Shown in pieces: positions 24,927 to 34,461 of a DNA stretch of 38,120 nucleotides (positions within the stretch are counted from its first letter, which is position 1; each line of letters begins with the position of its first letter). This DNA comes from Ruminococcus sp. (GTDB lineage: Bacteria; Bacillota; Clostridia; Oscillospirales; Ruminococcaceae), in contig JAIDTI010000079.1 in assembly GCA_029060755.1 (NCBI GenBank), forward strand, positions 1-38,120. The letters are read 5' to 3'. Both the position numbers and the translations under genes were made by a program. Under the pieces are notes generated by a model, which did no database searches, was not told where the DNA came from, and saw only the letters and a list, made by a program, of their open reading frames with translations.

Positions 24927-25928
24927 ATGGCTGATATTGTTATTCTTGGTTCAGGCGGTTTCGGATTGAGTCTTGCAGTTTCCGCATCAAAAAAAGGCAG
25001 ACACAATATAACAGTATGGTCTAAATTTCAGCAGGAAATTGACGATATAAAGGCAAACGGCGAACATATACAAAAACTTCCGGGAGTAAAAATACCGGCT
25101 GAAATCAATCTTACAAGTGATATTTCATGTGTAAAGGGCTGTGATATTCTTATTCTTGGTATTCCGTCAAGCTTTGCACGTTCGGTTGCTCAACTTGCAA
25201 AGCCTTATGTTGATGATAATATGGTTATTGTCAATACTGGCAAAGGAATAGAGGAGGGCAGTTTAAAACTGTTAAGCGAAGTTATAACAGAGGAACTCAA
25301 TACAAAAAAACTTGTTGTACTTTCTGGTCCGTCTCATGCGGAAGAAGTTGCAAGGGGTATTCCTACTACAATGGTAGCAGCTTCATATAACAGGGAATCA
25401 GCAAAATATATTCAGGAACAGCTTGGAAGCAGTACATTGAGAATTTACCTTAATGATGATGTAAAGGGCTGTGAAATTGGAGGAGCATTGAAAAATATCA
25501 TTGCACTTTGCTGCGGAATATGTGACGGCATGGGCGGAGGTGATAACACAAAGGCTGCACTCATGACAAGAGGAATACATGAAATTGCACGTCTTGGAAT
25601 AGCGGCAGGCGCAAGGCATCTCACATTCACCGGACTTACAGGCATAGGCGATTTGATAGTGACCTGCACAAGTGTTCACAGCAGAAATGCAAGAGCGGGA
25701 AAGTTAATCGGTCAGGGCATGAAGCCTGTAGATGCAGTAAAAAAAGTCGGAACGGTTGAGGGTTATTGCTGTTGCAGTGCAACTTATGAACTTGCAAAAA
25801 AACTGGGAGTTGAAATGCCTATTACGGAACAGCTCAATAAAGTGCTTTTTCATGACGGAGATGCTCAGGAGGCACTTACATCACTTATGAGCCGTCCTAT
25901 GATTTATGAGCAAGAGGAACTTAACTAA
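24927..25928 (+). CDS. gpsA: NAD(P)-dependent glycerol-3-phosphate dehydrogenase
   Basis: A 333-residue cytoplasmic enzyme. The Rossmann loop GSGGFGLSLA lies at residues 8-17; SGPSHAEEV and KNIIALCCGICDG (catalytic lysine) and TGIGDLIVTC mark the family. It reduces dihydroxyacetone phosphate to glycerol 3-phosphate for phospholipid synthesis. AGGAGGGG precedes the ATG at 24927. It sits directly after plsY. Confidence 0.97.
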   Translation: MADIVILGSGGFGLSLAVSASKKGRHNITVWSKFQQEIDDIKANGEHIQKLPGVKIPAEINLTSDISCVKGCDILILGIPSSFARSVAQLAKPYVDDNMVIVNTGKGIEEGSLKLLSEVITEELNTKKLVVLSGPSHAEEVARGIPTTMVAASYNRESAKYIQEQLGSSTLRIYLNDDVKGCEIGGALKNIIALCCGICDGMGGGDNTKAALMTRGIHEIARLGIAAGARHLTFTGLTGIGDLIVTCTSVHSRNARAGKLIGQGMKPVDAVKKVGTVEGYCCCSATYELAKKLGVEMPITEQLNKVLFHDGDAQEALTSLMSRPMIYEQEELN

Positions 25929-25949
25929 TTTTATGAGGTGATTTTTATT

Positions 25950-27476
25950 ATGCCGACAATTCTTAACTATCAGGGGCATATCCGCAACTGGAAAAATCTT
26001 TGTGATGAACTTGGAATTGATAAATCTCTCTCACGTGAACAGAGAGAACTTGAAATTATTGAAAATGGCTATGCAAAGTGGGGAAAATCAATTGCAGACC
26101 ATTTATATGGAATGTTTGCATTTGCTGTCAGGGAAAATGACAGGATTTTTGCAGTCCGTGACCATTTCGGAACAGTGCCTTTTTACTATTATGTTACAGC
26201 TGATAAAAAGCTGTTGTGTAGTCCGTCTATACGTGATATTATGGAGCAGGACGGCTTTGTCAAGGAACTGAATGTTGATATGCTTCAGATTTACATGACG
26301 CTGACTTATGTTGCAGGTGAGGACACTTTTTTCAAGGGTGTAAAAAAACTTATGCCCGGACATCTGCTTGAATTTGCAGACGGCAGACTTGAAATTGAAC
26401 GTTACTGGAAACCTGATTTCAAGCCCGATTACAGTAAATCGCTTGATGAATGGGCAGACGAAATACACACAACTTTACAGCAGATTATACCAGAAGTTTT
26501 GGAAGATGACGAAAAAGCAGAATCATTTTTATCAGGCGGTGTTGATTCGTCGTATGTACTTGCAATGACAAGGGCAGAGCGTGCCGATTCATGCGGATAT
26601 GAAGATGAAAGATTTGATGAGTCTCCGCTTGCTGAAAAGACAGCAGAACTTCTTGGCGTAAAATTTGCACGTTCAATTATTCAGCCTGAAGACTATTTTT
26701 CAATCGTGCCATATGTAATGTACAATATGGAACAGCCTTTGGGTGACGCTTCTGCAATTGTTTTTGCACTTGGCTGTAAAGCGGTAGATGAAAAAATATG
26801 CTTTTCGGGTGAGGGTTCAGATGAATTTTTCGGCGGTTATAATATGTACAGAAATGCAGAAAGATACGGCGATAACCTGAAAACTTTTTATGTGGGCAAT
26901 ACCAACATAATGAAAGAGGACGAAAAACAGCGTATACTCAAACATTATAACTCTGATATTCTGCCGATAAATCTTGTCAAGTATATTTATGATGAAACAG
27001 AGGGACTTGACCCACTGACAAAGATGTCTGATGTTGATATTCAAATATGGCTTGAGGGCGATATTTATTTGAATGTCAATAAAATGAGCCGTGCCGCAGG
27101 TATTGAAATCCGTATGCCGTTGACTGACAGACGTATTTTTGATATTGCTTCACGTATGCCGTCCGAATATAAGGTAAATGATGTTACAAATAAAGTCGCA
27201 TTCAGAACAGCCGCAAGAAAAATTTTGCCAGAGGAAATTGCTTTCCGCAAAAAGCTCGGATTTATTGTGCCGATAAGAATATGGCTTGCTGATGAGCGTT
27301 ATAATGCAGATGTGAGAGCTAAATTTTCAGGAGAAACAGCAGAAAAATTCTTTAATGTTGATGAAATACAGAATATTTTTGCTGATTATATCGGCGGTAA
27401 CTCTGATAACTGGCGAAAAATATGGACTATTTATACATTCCTTGTATGGTATGAGGAATATTTTGTTAAAAGATAA
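25950..27476 (+). CDS. asparagine synthase-like protein with truncated glutaminase domain
   Basis: A 508-residue protein. The C-terminal synthetase domain is intact: ATP-pyrophosphatase loop S195-G-G-V-D-S-S, FSGEGSDEFFGGY, KMSRAAGIEIRMPLTD. The N-terminal class II glutaminase domain is incomplete. Asparagine synthetases begin Met-Cys-Gly and need that cysteine as nucleophile; this one begins MPTILNYQGHIRNWKNLCDEL, which aligns with the later NGEIYNYxELRxEL segment, so the first about 60 residues and the catalytic cysteine are absent. The ATG at 25950 is fixed by GAGGTGAT at 25935-25942. It may use free ammonia or adenylate another carboxylate. It lies between gpsA and gltX. Confidence 0.85.
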   Translation: MPTILNYQGHIRNWKNLCDELGIDKSLSREQRELEIIENGYAKWGKSIADHLYGMFAFAVRENDRIFAVRDHFGTVPFYYYVTADKKLLCSPSIRDIMEQDGFVKELNVDMLQIYMTLTYVAGEDTFFKGVKKLMPGHLLEFADGRLEIERYWKPDFKPDYSKSLDEWADEIHTTLQQIIPEVLEDDEKAESFLSGGVDSSYVLAMTRAERADSCGYEDERFDESPLAEKTAELLGVKFARSIIQPEDYFSIVPYVMYNMEQPLGDASAIVFALGCKAVDEKICFSGEGSDEFFGGYNMYRNAERYGDNLKTFYVGNTNIMKEDEKQRILKHYNSDILPINLVKYIYDETEGLDPLTKMSDVDIQIWLEGDIYLNVNKMSRAAGIEIRMPLTDRRIFDIASRMPSEYKVNDVTNKVAFRTAARKILPEEIAFRKKLGFIVPIRIWLADERYNADVRAKFSGETAEKFFNVDEIQNIFADYIGGNSDNWRKIWTIYTFLVWYEEYFVKR

Positions 27477-27489
27477 GAGGTAAGATATT

Positions 27490-28914
27490 ATGTCAAATGT
27501 TGTTACAAGATTTGCACCGTCTCCGACAGGATTCATGCACATAGGAAATCTGCGTACTGCACTTTATTCCTATCTGGTATCAAAATCACAAGAGGGAAAG
27601 TTTATCCTCCGTATTGAAGATACCGACCAGGTGAGACTTGTTGAGGGTGCTACAGATGTTATACTTGATACCCTGAAAATGACGGGTATTGAATACGACG
27701 GCGAGCCTTATGTACAGAGTGAACGCTTGTCAATTTACAAGGAGTATGCAGAAAAACTTATTGCAAGTGGTAATGCTTATTACTGTTTCTGCACTCAGCA
27801 GAGACTTGATTCTTTGAAAGACGAAAACGGAATAGGCGGTTATGACGGTCACTGCCGTAATCTTTCAGAAGATGAAATCAAAAAGAATCTTGCTAATGGT
27901 GTACCGTATGTAATTCGTCAGAAAATGCCTGATGAGGGCAAGACTTCATATACTGATGTTGTTTATGGTGAGGTTGAAATTGACAACTCTGAACTCCGTG
28001 ACCAGATACTTATAAAAGCAGACGGTTTTCCAACTTACAACTTCTGCCATGTTGTTGACGATTATTTAATGGGTGTAACTCATGTTGTACGTGGAAATGA
28101 GTATCTCACTTCAACACCGAAATATTGTCTGCTTTATGATGCTTTCGGCTGGGAGCGTCCGACTTATGTACATCTTCCATTGCTTATGGGCAAGGACGAA
28201 AACGGCAATGTTTCAAAACTTTCAAAGCGTCATGGTGCAGTAAGTTTTCAGGATTTAGTAAATGATGGTTATCTTCCTGAAGCTATTGTGAATTATATTG
28301 CATTGCTTGGCTGGTGTCCTAAAGACTCAAATCAGGAATTTTTCACAATGGACGAATTGAAATCCGCATTTTCAATTGACGGACTTAGCAAGTCGCCTGC
28401 TGTATTTGACTATGAAAAACTGAAGTGGTTTAATGCAGAGTATATCAAAAAAATGCCTGATGATAAGTATGAGGAAAAGGCACTTCCGATTATTGAGGAA
28501 CTTTGTGAGGACTACATCAACACAAAGAAACTTGCATCACTTCTTCATACAAGAATTTCATATTTTGGTGAAATAAGACAGTCCATAGGTTTTGTTACAT
28601 CACGTCTTGAAATGGATTCGTCATTCTATACAAACAAGAAAAACAAGACAACTCCCGAAAATTGTAAAGAAGTTCTTGTTGACTGTCTTCCGATTTTAGA
28701 GGCTGTAGAAAGCTGGGATAATGATACGCTTTTTGCTGTTCTGAAAGAGTATTCCACATCTAAAGAGAAAAAGGCAGGAGCTGTAATGTGGGCTGTAAGA
28801 ATTGCGGTTGGCAGACAGGTTATAACACCCGGTGGTGCAACTGAACTTATGGAAGTATTCGGCAAGGCTGAATCCATAGCACGTATAAAACAGGCTGTTG
28901 AGGAGCTTGAATAA
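27490..28914 (+). CDS. gltX: glutamate--tRNA ligase
   Basis: A 474-residue class I synthetase. The HIGH motif is HIGN in FAPSPTGFMHIGNLRTA (residues 8-24), KLSKRHG carries the KMSKS-like loop, and the FCTQQRLD/CR region corresponds to the GluRS insertion domain. It charges tRNA-Glu, and in organisms lacking GlnRS also tRNA-Gln. GAGGTAAG precedes the ATG at 27490. It is the last gene of the operon and is followed by a long bidirectional terminator. Confidence 0.97.
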   Translation: MSNVVTRFAPSPTGFMHIGNLRTALYSYLVSKSQEGKFILRIEDTDQVRLVEGATDVILDTLKMTGIEYDGEPYVQSERLSIYKEYAEKLIASGNAYYCFCTQQRLDSLKDENGIGGYDGHCRNLSEDEIKKNLANGVPYVIRQKMPDEGKTSYTDVVYGEVEIDNSELRDQILIKADGFPTYNFCHVVDDYLMGVTHVVRGNEYLTSTPKYCLLYDAFGWERPTYVHLPLLMGKDENGNVSKLSKRHGAVSFQDLVNDGYLPEAIVNYIALLGWCPKDSNQEFFTMDELKSAFSIDGLSKSPAVFDYEKLKWFNAEYIKKMPDDKYEEKALPIIEELCEDYINTKKLASLLHTRISYFGEIRQSIGFVTSRLEMDSSFYTNKKNKTTPENCKEVLVDCLPILEAVESWDNDTLFAVLKEYSTSKEKKAGAVMWAVRIAVGRQVITPGGATELMEVFGKAESIARIKQAVEELE

Positions 28915-28916
28915 AT

Positions 28917-28957
28917 AAAAAAATCCTGTTGAATCAGAACTTCAACAGGATTTTATT
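28917..28957. terminator. bidirectional terminator between gltX and the GGDEF gene
   Basis: AAATCCTGTTGAA (28921-28933) and TTCAACAGGATTT (28941-28953) are perfect complements around a seven-base loop. Flanking A and T tracts give a U run in either direction, fitting its position between convergent genes. Confidence 0.92.
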
Positions 28958-28959
28958 TA

Positions 28960-30207
28960 TTATACAACGCATACACGGTTTTTACCTTGTTTTTTGGCTT
29001 TATATAAGCCGTCGTCAACTCTTATGCACAATGAATCTGCTGTATCATCTGCCCTTAACTGCGTTACACCCAGACTTATAGTCTGCGGTCTTATATCAGG
29101 AAATGTTGTATTTGCAAAGCATTGGCGGATAAGTTCGGCTATGTATGTTGCGGTTGAAATCTCTGTATCGTGGAGCAGGAGCATGAACTCCTCACCGCCC
29201 CATCGTCCAGCTGAAAATTTTCCGCTTGTTGTCTGATTATTTTTCAGAATGTCAGCAAGTCCGATAATAACAATATCGCCCTGTTTGTGACCATAGAAAT
29301 CATTTACTTGCTTGAAATTGTCAATGTCAAGCATTATTACAGAACAAGTACTTCCTTTTTTTCTTGATTCGCAGATAGTTTTTTCTATTTGAGATTGAAT
29401 TTCCTTGCGGTTATAAAGTCCTGTAAGTCCGTCAATTATAGCAGCCGATTTCAGCTTGCGTTTCATAACTTCATGTTCGGTTACGTTGTTAAGCAGTCCT
29501 ATAATGCCGTTGATATTGCCTTTTTCATCAGTTACAGGCTCTTTGTAAACCTGAAAGTATTCCAGTATACCGTCAGCATTTATTTCGATTATATATGAAT
29601 CGCCCTTGCCAGTACGGATAACTTCCATATCCTTTTCCATAGCCATTTTTGCATTTTCTGTATCTTTGCGTATATCAACATCAGTTTTGCCACGGATAGT
29701 CCAGTCAGGGTCGTCGGAATGGTCAAGATGATGCCAGTAATGAGTTGCAAAAATATATCTTCCTTCAGCATCTTTAAGATATATATTTGAGGGCAGTGCC
29801 TTTAACATACGCTCAATTTCATAGAATGATGCTGAATCCCTGATTTTTATTGCATTTTCAATACGGTTTTTTATTACAGTTTTCTGAAACGGTTCAGCAA
29901 TAAAGTCAACTACACCATAAGACAGACAAGACAACTGTTTTTCATCTTGTGGGAAGTTTGAAATCATCAGCAGAGGCAGAAAAGCAAATCTGCCATCATG
30001 TTGTGATTTTATCAGAAATTCAGAATTATTTCTTACTGCTTCGGGATAATCAATTACAGCAGCATTTATATTTTTAAAAATGTTTTCATAATTTTCAATA
30101 AGTTCATCTGTTGAATTTACACGGATAACATTGTAGTCTTCCAGTAAAATCGGATAAAGACTGTCAACAGACCAGCTGTTTCCAATTAATATTATATTTT
30201 TTTTCAT
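28960..30207 (-). CDS. diguanylate cyclase with receiver-like, PAS and GGDEF domains
   Basis: A 415-residue soluble protein. Residues 1-120 resemble a response-regulator receiver domain, with D53 at the phosphorylation position but Glu instead of the usual Lys in AEPF. A PAS domain spans about 125-245 (PSNIYLKDAEGRYIFATH … IIGLLNNVTEHE). The GGDEF domain is 250-415, with GGEEF at 337-341, an active variant, so it should make cyclic di-GMP from GTP. The inhibitory RxxD site is absent, so product feedback is unlikely. Its ATG overlaps the stop codon of metG by one base (TAATG), so it is co-translated with a tRNA synthetase. Confidence 0.9.
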   Translation of the reverse strand: MKKNIILIGNSWSVDSLYPILLEDYNVIRVNSTDELIENYENIFKNINAAVIDYPEAVRNNSEFLIKSQHDGRFAFLPLLMISNFPQDEKQLSCLSYGVVDFIAEPFQKTVIKNRIENAIKIRDSASFYEIERMLKALPSNIYLKDAEGRYIFATHYWHHLDHSDDPDWTIRGKTDVDIRKDTENAKMAMEKDMEVIRTGKGDSYIIEINADGILEYFQVYKEPVTDEKGNINGIIGLLNNVTEHEVMKRKLKSAAIIDGLTGLYNRKEIQSQIEKTICESRKKGSTCSVIMLDIDNFKQVNDFYGHKQGDIVIIGLADILKNNQTTSGKFSAGRWGGEEFMLLLHDTEISTATYIAELIRQCFANTTFPDIRPQTISLGVTQLRADDTADSLCIRVDDGLYKAKKQGKNRVCVV

Positions 30208-32201
30208 TATTGCTTTTCAAACTGCGATTCATGACGTGTAAAGAAGTCTTCACGTGGAGGGAGAAATTTAAGTTTATGATTTTTTTCCGTGAAATATGTA
30301 AGCGGTTCAAAAATTGTGTCCCATGACCATATTTTTTCGTCAACCTGCAAATATTCACGAAGTTTCTCTGTGCCGAATGGTGCAAGAGGGTGAAGGAGTA
30401 TAGCAGTTGTACGGATAATATGGAATAAGTTTGCAAGAGTCTGCTTTTTGTCGGCGGATTCATCATTGAGAGCCTTTGACATATACTTACTTCCGTTTCT
30501 GATGTAGCTGTCAAGAACATATGTGCATTGGTGGAAAGAGAATTTTGCCATATATCGTTCAAATTCCAGTACAGCTTTTTTAGCGTCCTCCAAAAATTTT
30601 TCTTCAGGGGGATTTTCGGGAAGTATGCCGTCAAATTCGTTCTGTGTTGTATAAAATGCAGTACGAATCATACGGTTATATACATTTGAGAGAAGCAGAC
30701 CATCTTTTACAACGGGGTCTGTATCTTCGGATTTTGCATCAGGATTGAACGGTTTAGGCATGAAACTTACAGAACGCTGACCTAAACCAAGTCCGAGCCA
30801 GTGCATACGGAGCTGTTCGGGTGTGTAGTAGTCAAGCAGTTCATCAGCCATTGGTGGTTTTACCTTGCCTGAACTTGATGCTTTTTTATCAAGGAAAAGA
30901 ATGTGATGATTTGCGACAATAATCGGCATCTGTAATTCGCCGTCAGGTGGATTTGCTGTTTTTTCATCTGCTTTCTGCTGTGCAATCCACATAGCAGGTT
31001 CAGCAATTCCATAGAAATATATGTTGTCCTGTCCGATAAACTGATATACTGTTGATTTTTTACTGCACCAGTAGTCTTTCCATTCCTCACGGTTTCTGCC
31101 ACAATTTTCAAGATAAGTTTCTGTAAATGAAATAGGAGCCCATAAGGATTCAGGCCATACCCATGCAGTTAAACCCTCTGCACCGTCCATTACGGGAGCA
31201 GGTACACCCCATTCAATATTTCCTGTAAGTCTGAACGGAACAAGTGTTTTTCCTGTTCGGTAGCGGATTCCGTTTTCTGTGAGAATACGGCAAGCATCAT
31301 CACAATCAGAAAGCTGTGAAAATTCTATAGTAAATGATGGCTTTTTCTTTTCCTCAATATAATTATGTTCGGGCATTGAATCTTTGAGAGAAAAATATTT
31401 CTCCTCAAATTCACGCTTTATATAAATTACAGGCGGTTTAAGAAATTCGTCAATCGTTTTCCATACAACAGGGCGAATGTCCTTGCGTTTTTTGAGTTCC
31501 TCAATCCAGTCTTTCATAAGCTGTTCATAGTCACGCAACTTGAAATACCAGTTTGTAACAGGTTTCATAGTCGGAGTTTTTCCAGTGAGTGTGCTTATGG
31601 GATTAAGAAGATTTTGAGGCATATACTGATGACCTAAATCACATTCATCTGCATAGCCTTTTTCAGAGTTACAGCCCTCAACAGGACATTTTCCGATAAC
31701 CTGACGACCATTCAGGAAACAGCCTGCATCTTCATCATAGAACTGCATTGTTGTAATCTTGTCAAGCTGACCTTTTTTGTAGAGTGAACTGATAAACCAG
31801 TCTGTTACTTCTGCGTGGATTTCTTTCGAACGTCCAAGACCTGATGCAGCAAAAAGATTTGGAGAAATGCCGTATTTTTTGAGAGTTTCTTCTTGTTTGT
31901 CGTGATTATTCTGTACAAAATTTTCCAGAGAGCCATTAAACTCACCTTTTTCGACTTTAACTCTCCAGCCCTCCGCAATCGGAGAGCCGTAACAGTCTGT
32001 ACCAGTCACAAAAATAACATTGTCCTTGCCGATTCTGTCACGCAGAAAACGTGCATAAGTATCAGCAAAAACCATCATACCGCCGACATGACCGAAGTGG
32101 AGTTCTTTGTTTCCGTAGGGCATACCAGCAGTTACAACGGCACGTTCAGGAAATTCAGGACGTGGGATTTCAAAATTTTTCTTATCTTTTTTTTCAGACA
32201 T
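30207..32201 (-). CDS. metG: divergent methionyl-tRNA synthetase
   Basis: A 664-residue class I synthetase of the MetRS type. The HIGH motif is H35-F-G-H38 in ELHFGHVGG, a knuckle with CPVEGC and CDLGH stands near 180-200, and WVWPESLWAPISF and YQFIGQDNIYFYG are typical of MetRS. Several key places are unusual: TGTDCYGSP instead of TGTDEHG-like sequence, a last zinc ligand position reading GH rather than CG, and K440-A-S-S-S-G-K in place of KMSKS. There is also an insertion of about 50 residues before NIEWGVPAP. An AAAGGAA site precedes the start. It could be a second MetRS paralogue. It lies 17 nt after the TerD-like gene. Confidence 0.83.
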   Translation of the reverse strand: MSEKKDKKNFEIPRPEFPERAVVTAGMPYGNKELHFGHVGGMMVFADTYARFLRDRIGKDNVIFVTGTDCYGSPIAEGWRVKVEKGEFNGSLENFVQNNHDKQEETLKKYGISPNLFAASGLGRSKEIHAEVTDWFISSLYKKGQLDKITTMQFYDEDAGCFLNGRQVIGKCPVEGCNSEKGYADECDLGHQYMPQNLLNPISTLTGKTPTMKPVTNWYFKLRDYEQLMKDWIEELKKRKDIRPVVWKTIDEFLKPPVIYIKREFEEKYFSLKDSMPEHNYIEEKKKPSFTIEFSQLSDCDDACRILTENGIRYRTGKTLVPFRLTGNIEWGVPAPVMDGAEGLTAWVWPESLWAPISFTETYLENCGRNREEWKDYWCSKKSTVYQFIGQDNIYFYGIAEPAMWIAQQKADEKTANPPDGELQMPIIVANHHILFLDKKASSSGKVKPPMADELLDYYTPEQLRMHWLGLGLGQRSVSFMPKPFNPDAKSEDTDPVVKDGLLLSNVYNRMIRTAFYTTQNEFDGILPENPPEEKFLEDAKKAVLEFERYMAKFSFHQCTYVLDSYIRNGSKYMSKALNDESADKKQTLANLFHIIRTTAILLHPLAPFGTEKLREYLQVDEKIWSWDTIFEPLTYFTEKNHKLKFLPPREDFFTRHESQFEKQ

Positions 32202-32218
32202 ATAAAATTATTCCTTTC

Positions 32219-34420
32219 TTAATTCATAAAGAAATTGTTGTCAATAATACTAAGTTCATTTTTCTTTGACGGTTTTTCCATTACAAGTACTATTTCAGCA
32301 TCTTCACGTTTTTCAACTACTTCAATTTCCTTTGCATCAATGAGCAAGTTAAGATAGTCGCCAAGAGAAAACATGGGTATATCGTGATTTACAGTGCCAT
32401 AATAATTGTATGGTGTTTCTTCTCTGCCGTCAAATATAAGAACTCTGTTTTCGACATCTATATAGCCATAATTTATAGTTCTGTAATTACCAGTGAGATA
32501 GTGTGTAAAGAAACAGTTTTCACTTGAATAGAGTTTTACATCTTGTCCGAGCTTGTCAACAGCCATTATACCGACAAAAACTTCTTCCAGTTCTTTGAAA
32601 GTAGGAACACCGTAATATATATTGATATTAGCGGAGATTGTTTTGATATTTCTGTTTAATTCAAAGTCAACATATTCTGCGGCATCACTATGTGTCATGT
32701 CACCGCTGAATATAATTGAGGCATTTTTTGTGCGGAAATCACTGTTCCAGCCTATGTTGATTCTGTTTCCGCTTAAATCCATTGCAGATGCGTGTAAATC
32801 AAGGTCAACACGTGTAGGGTGATTCCAGTATACAAAGAAACGCATTCTGTCTATATTATCAGGCAGTTTTATTGCAAGTCCGCTTCTGATATATCCGCCC
32901 TCATCTGATTTGTTGTTGCAGTTGACAACTGACATACGTTCATCATAGTTATGGAAGTCAATATAAACTTTCTTGCCCTCCATACCTGTTGTGACATATT
33001 TCAGTCTTTCAGCAAGAACAGCTTCGCAAATATCAAAAAGAATATTCGTTCTGTCAAGCAGTTCTGTTATTTCAGCTTTCTTTGCTTCAAATTCAGCACG
33101 GTTTTTTCTATTGAGTTCATTTGTGGACTCAATTTCCGATTTTATCTGATTTCTGTATATGTTAAATTCTTCTGCTGTATAGTCGTCCTCATATTCAAAT
33201 GTATCATCAAATCTGACAGTCTTTTCAGAGTATTCTGCATCATAGTCAAAATTCTTGTATTTGTTTAACAATTCTCCAAATGTATTAAGATTTGTTACAA
33301 GTGTCTGTATGCTGAGACTTTCAGCGTTGGCAATAAGTGTGTTTTCAAGTTTTTCTTCGGAACAGCCTCTTTTAAGCAGATGATTCATTCGTCTTAGGAG
33401 TTCACCTGGTCTTTTTGCGAAATAGTCAATAGCTTTGTCTGCATCTTGCTCAATAAGTGCAGTACCTGTTCCGACCCATGAATGAAGTCTGCCGTTTCTG
33501 AGGTCGTCTACAGCTGACTTATGTTCTGCACTTCTTGAAAGATTGTCATAGCTGATAAACGGAAGCAGGACTTTTATTCTTTCAGCTTTTTTATTTGAAA
33601 TGATAAGATTTTCCCTGAAATCTCTTGCTGAGAATGATTCAAGAAGTTTCACAAGCACTTTCTTTTCAGATGTGCGGAGATGATAATGTTTTCTTGTGAT
33701 TGTATAGTCAATACATTTCCACGCATCACCTGAGTGCTGACAGATTGCACGGAGAGCAGATATTTTTTTTGTACTTTCATTTTCGCTGTCAAAAATGCAG
33801 TAAAAAATTGCAAGAAGATTCTGCTTGAATGGTACAGTAAGACCTGCAAGCTGTTCTGTTGAACACTCTCCGACAGCTGATTTTACAATAAGAAGTTCTT
33901 TATCTGTGAGACGTTCTCTTTTGTTTGTAACTTTTGAAATTGCTGTTATATATTTTTCTGATTCAGATACAAGACCAATTGTTTTTGCTTCAAGAAGTCG
34001 TGTATCTTTTTCAGTTTTCTGAGGTGCATCAGGATAAGGAGTCCAGCCTTTTTCTACAGGTGTACCCATTATAAGTTCCATTCCGTATGTAGACATATAG
34101 TGCAGTATCTGGTGAAAACGAAATTGAGCTTCTGTAAGTTCCATTACCTGAGTCGGAAAATTCGGATACATCGGCAGAGCTTTAACTTCTCCGACAAGAC
34201 TTTTTACATGATTGAAAAATCCGTCAAGACTTTTGCTTTTGCTGAGAAGTATAATATCTTTCGGAGAGAGTGAATAGCCGATATTAATGAGTTCTTCGTT
34301 GACTGTCATAGCCTTTACAAGTGAATTTTCGTCGATTTCTGAATCACTCTGTTTAAAGCTTACAAGTCTGAGTTCTGAAAAAAGAAGTTCGTCAAAGCTT
34401 GTTCCTACTTTATTTTCCAT
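32219..34420 (-). CDS. large protein with C-terminal TerD-like domain
   Basis: A 733-residue soluble protein. Residues 1 to about 390 are helical and unrecognised in detail (blocks FRFHQILHYMSTYGMEL and RPGELLRRMNHLLKRG). An acidic Asp/Glu/Tyr stretch near 395-420 leads into a coiled-coil-like segment (about 415-455). Residues about 500-690 resemble TerD: RVDLDLHASAMDLSGN, then SIIFSGDMT and AEYVDFEL, in which the DLD acidic residues suggest calcium binding as in TerD. TerD proteins belong to stress and phage-defence associated ter systems, mostly of unclear mechanism. GGAGGTGC sets the ATG at 34420; the longer frame up to 34495 would enter the RNA array. It is the first gene after the pseudoknot array and heads the operon with metG. 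Confidence 0.75.
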   Translation of the reverse strand: MENKVGTSFDELLFSELRLVSFKQSDSEIDENSLVKAMTVNEELINIGYSLSPKDIILLSKSKSLDGFFNHVKSLVGEVKALPMYPNFPTQVMELTEAQFRFHQILHYMSTYGMELIMGTPVEKGWTPYPDAPQKTEKDTRLLEAKTIGLVSESEKYITAISKVTNKRERLTDKELLIVKSAVGECSTEQLAGLTVPFKQNLLAIFYCIFDSENESTKKISALRAICQHSGDAWKCIDYTITRKHYHLRTSEKKVLVKLLESFSARDFRENLIISNKKAERIKVLLPFISYDNLSRSAEHKSAVDDLRNGRLHSWVGTGTALIEQDADKAIDYFAKRPGELLRRMNHLLKRGCSEEKLENTLIANAESLSIQTLVTNLNTFGELLNKYKNFDYDAEYSEKTVRFDDTFEYEDDYTAEEFNIYRNQIKSEIESTNELNRKNRAEFEAKKAEITELLDRTNILFDICEAVLAERLKYVTTGMEGKKVYIDFHNYDERMSVVNCNNKSDEGGYIRSGLAIKLPDNIDRMRFFVYWNHPTRVDLDLHASAMDLSGNRINIGWNSDFRTKNASIIFSGDMTHSDAAEYVDFELNRNIKTISANINIYYGVPTFKELEEVFVGIMAVDKLGQDVKLYSSENCFFTHYLTGNYRTINYGYIDVENRVLIFDGREETPYNYYGTVNHDIPMFSLGDYLNLLIDAKEIEVVEKREDAEIVLVMEKPSKKNELSIIDNNFFMN

Positions 34421-34461
34421 AAGTATGCACCTCCGCATGATAATTAAGATAAAAAAACAGG

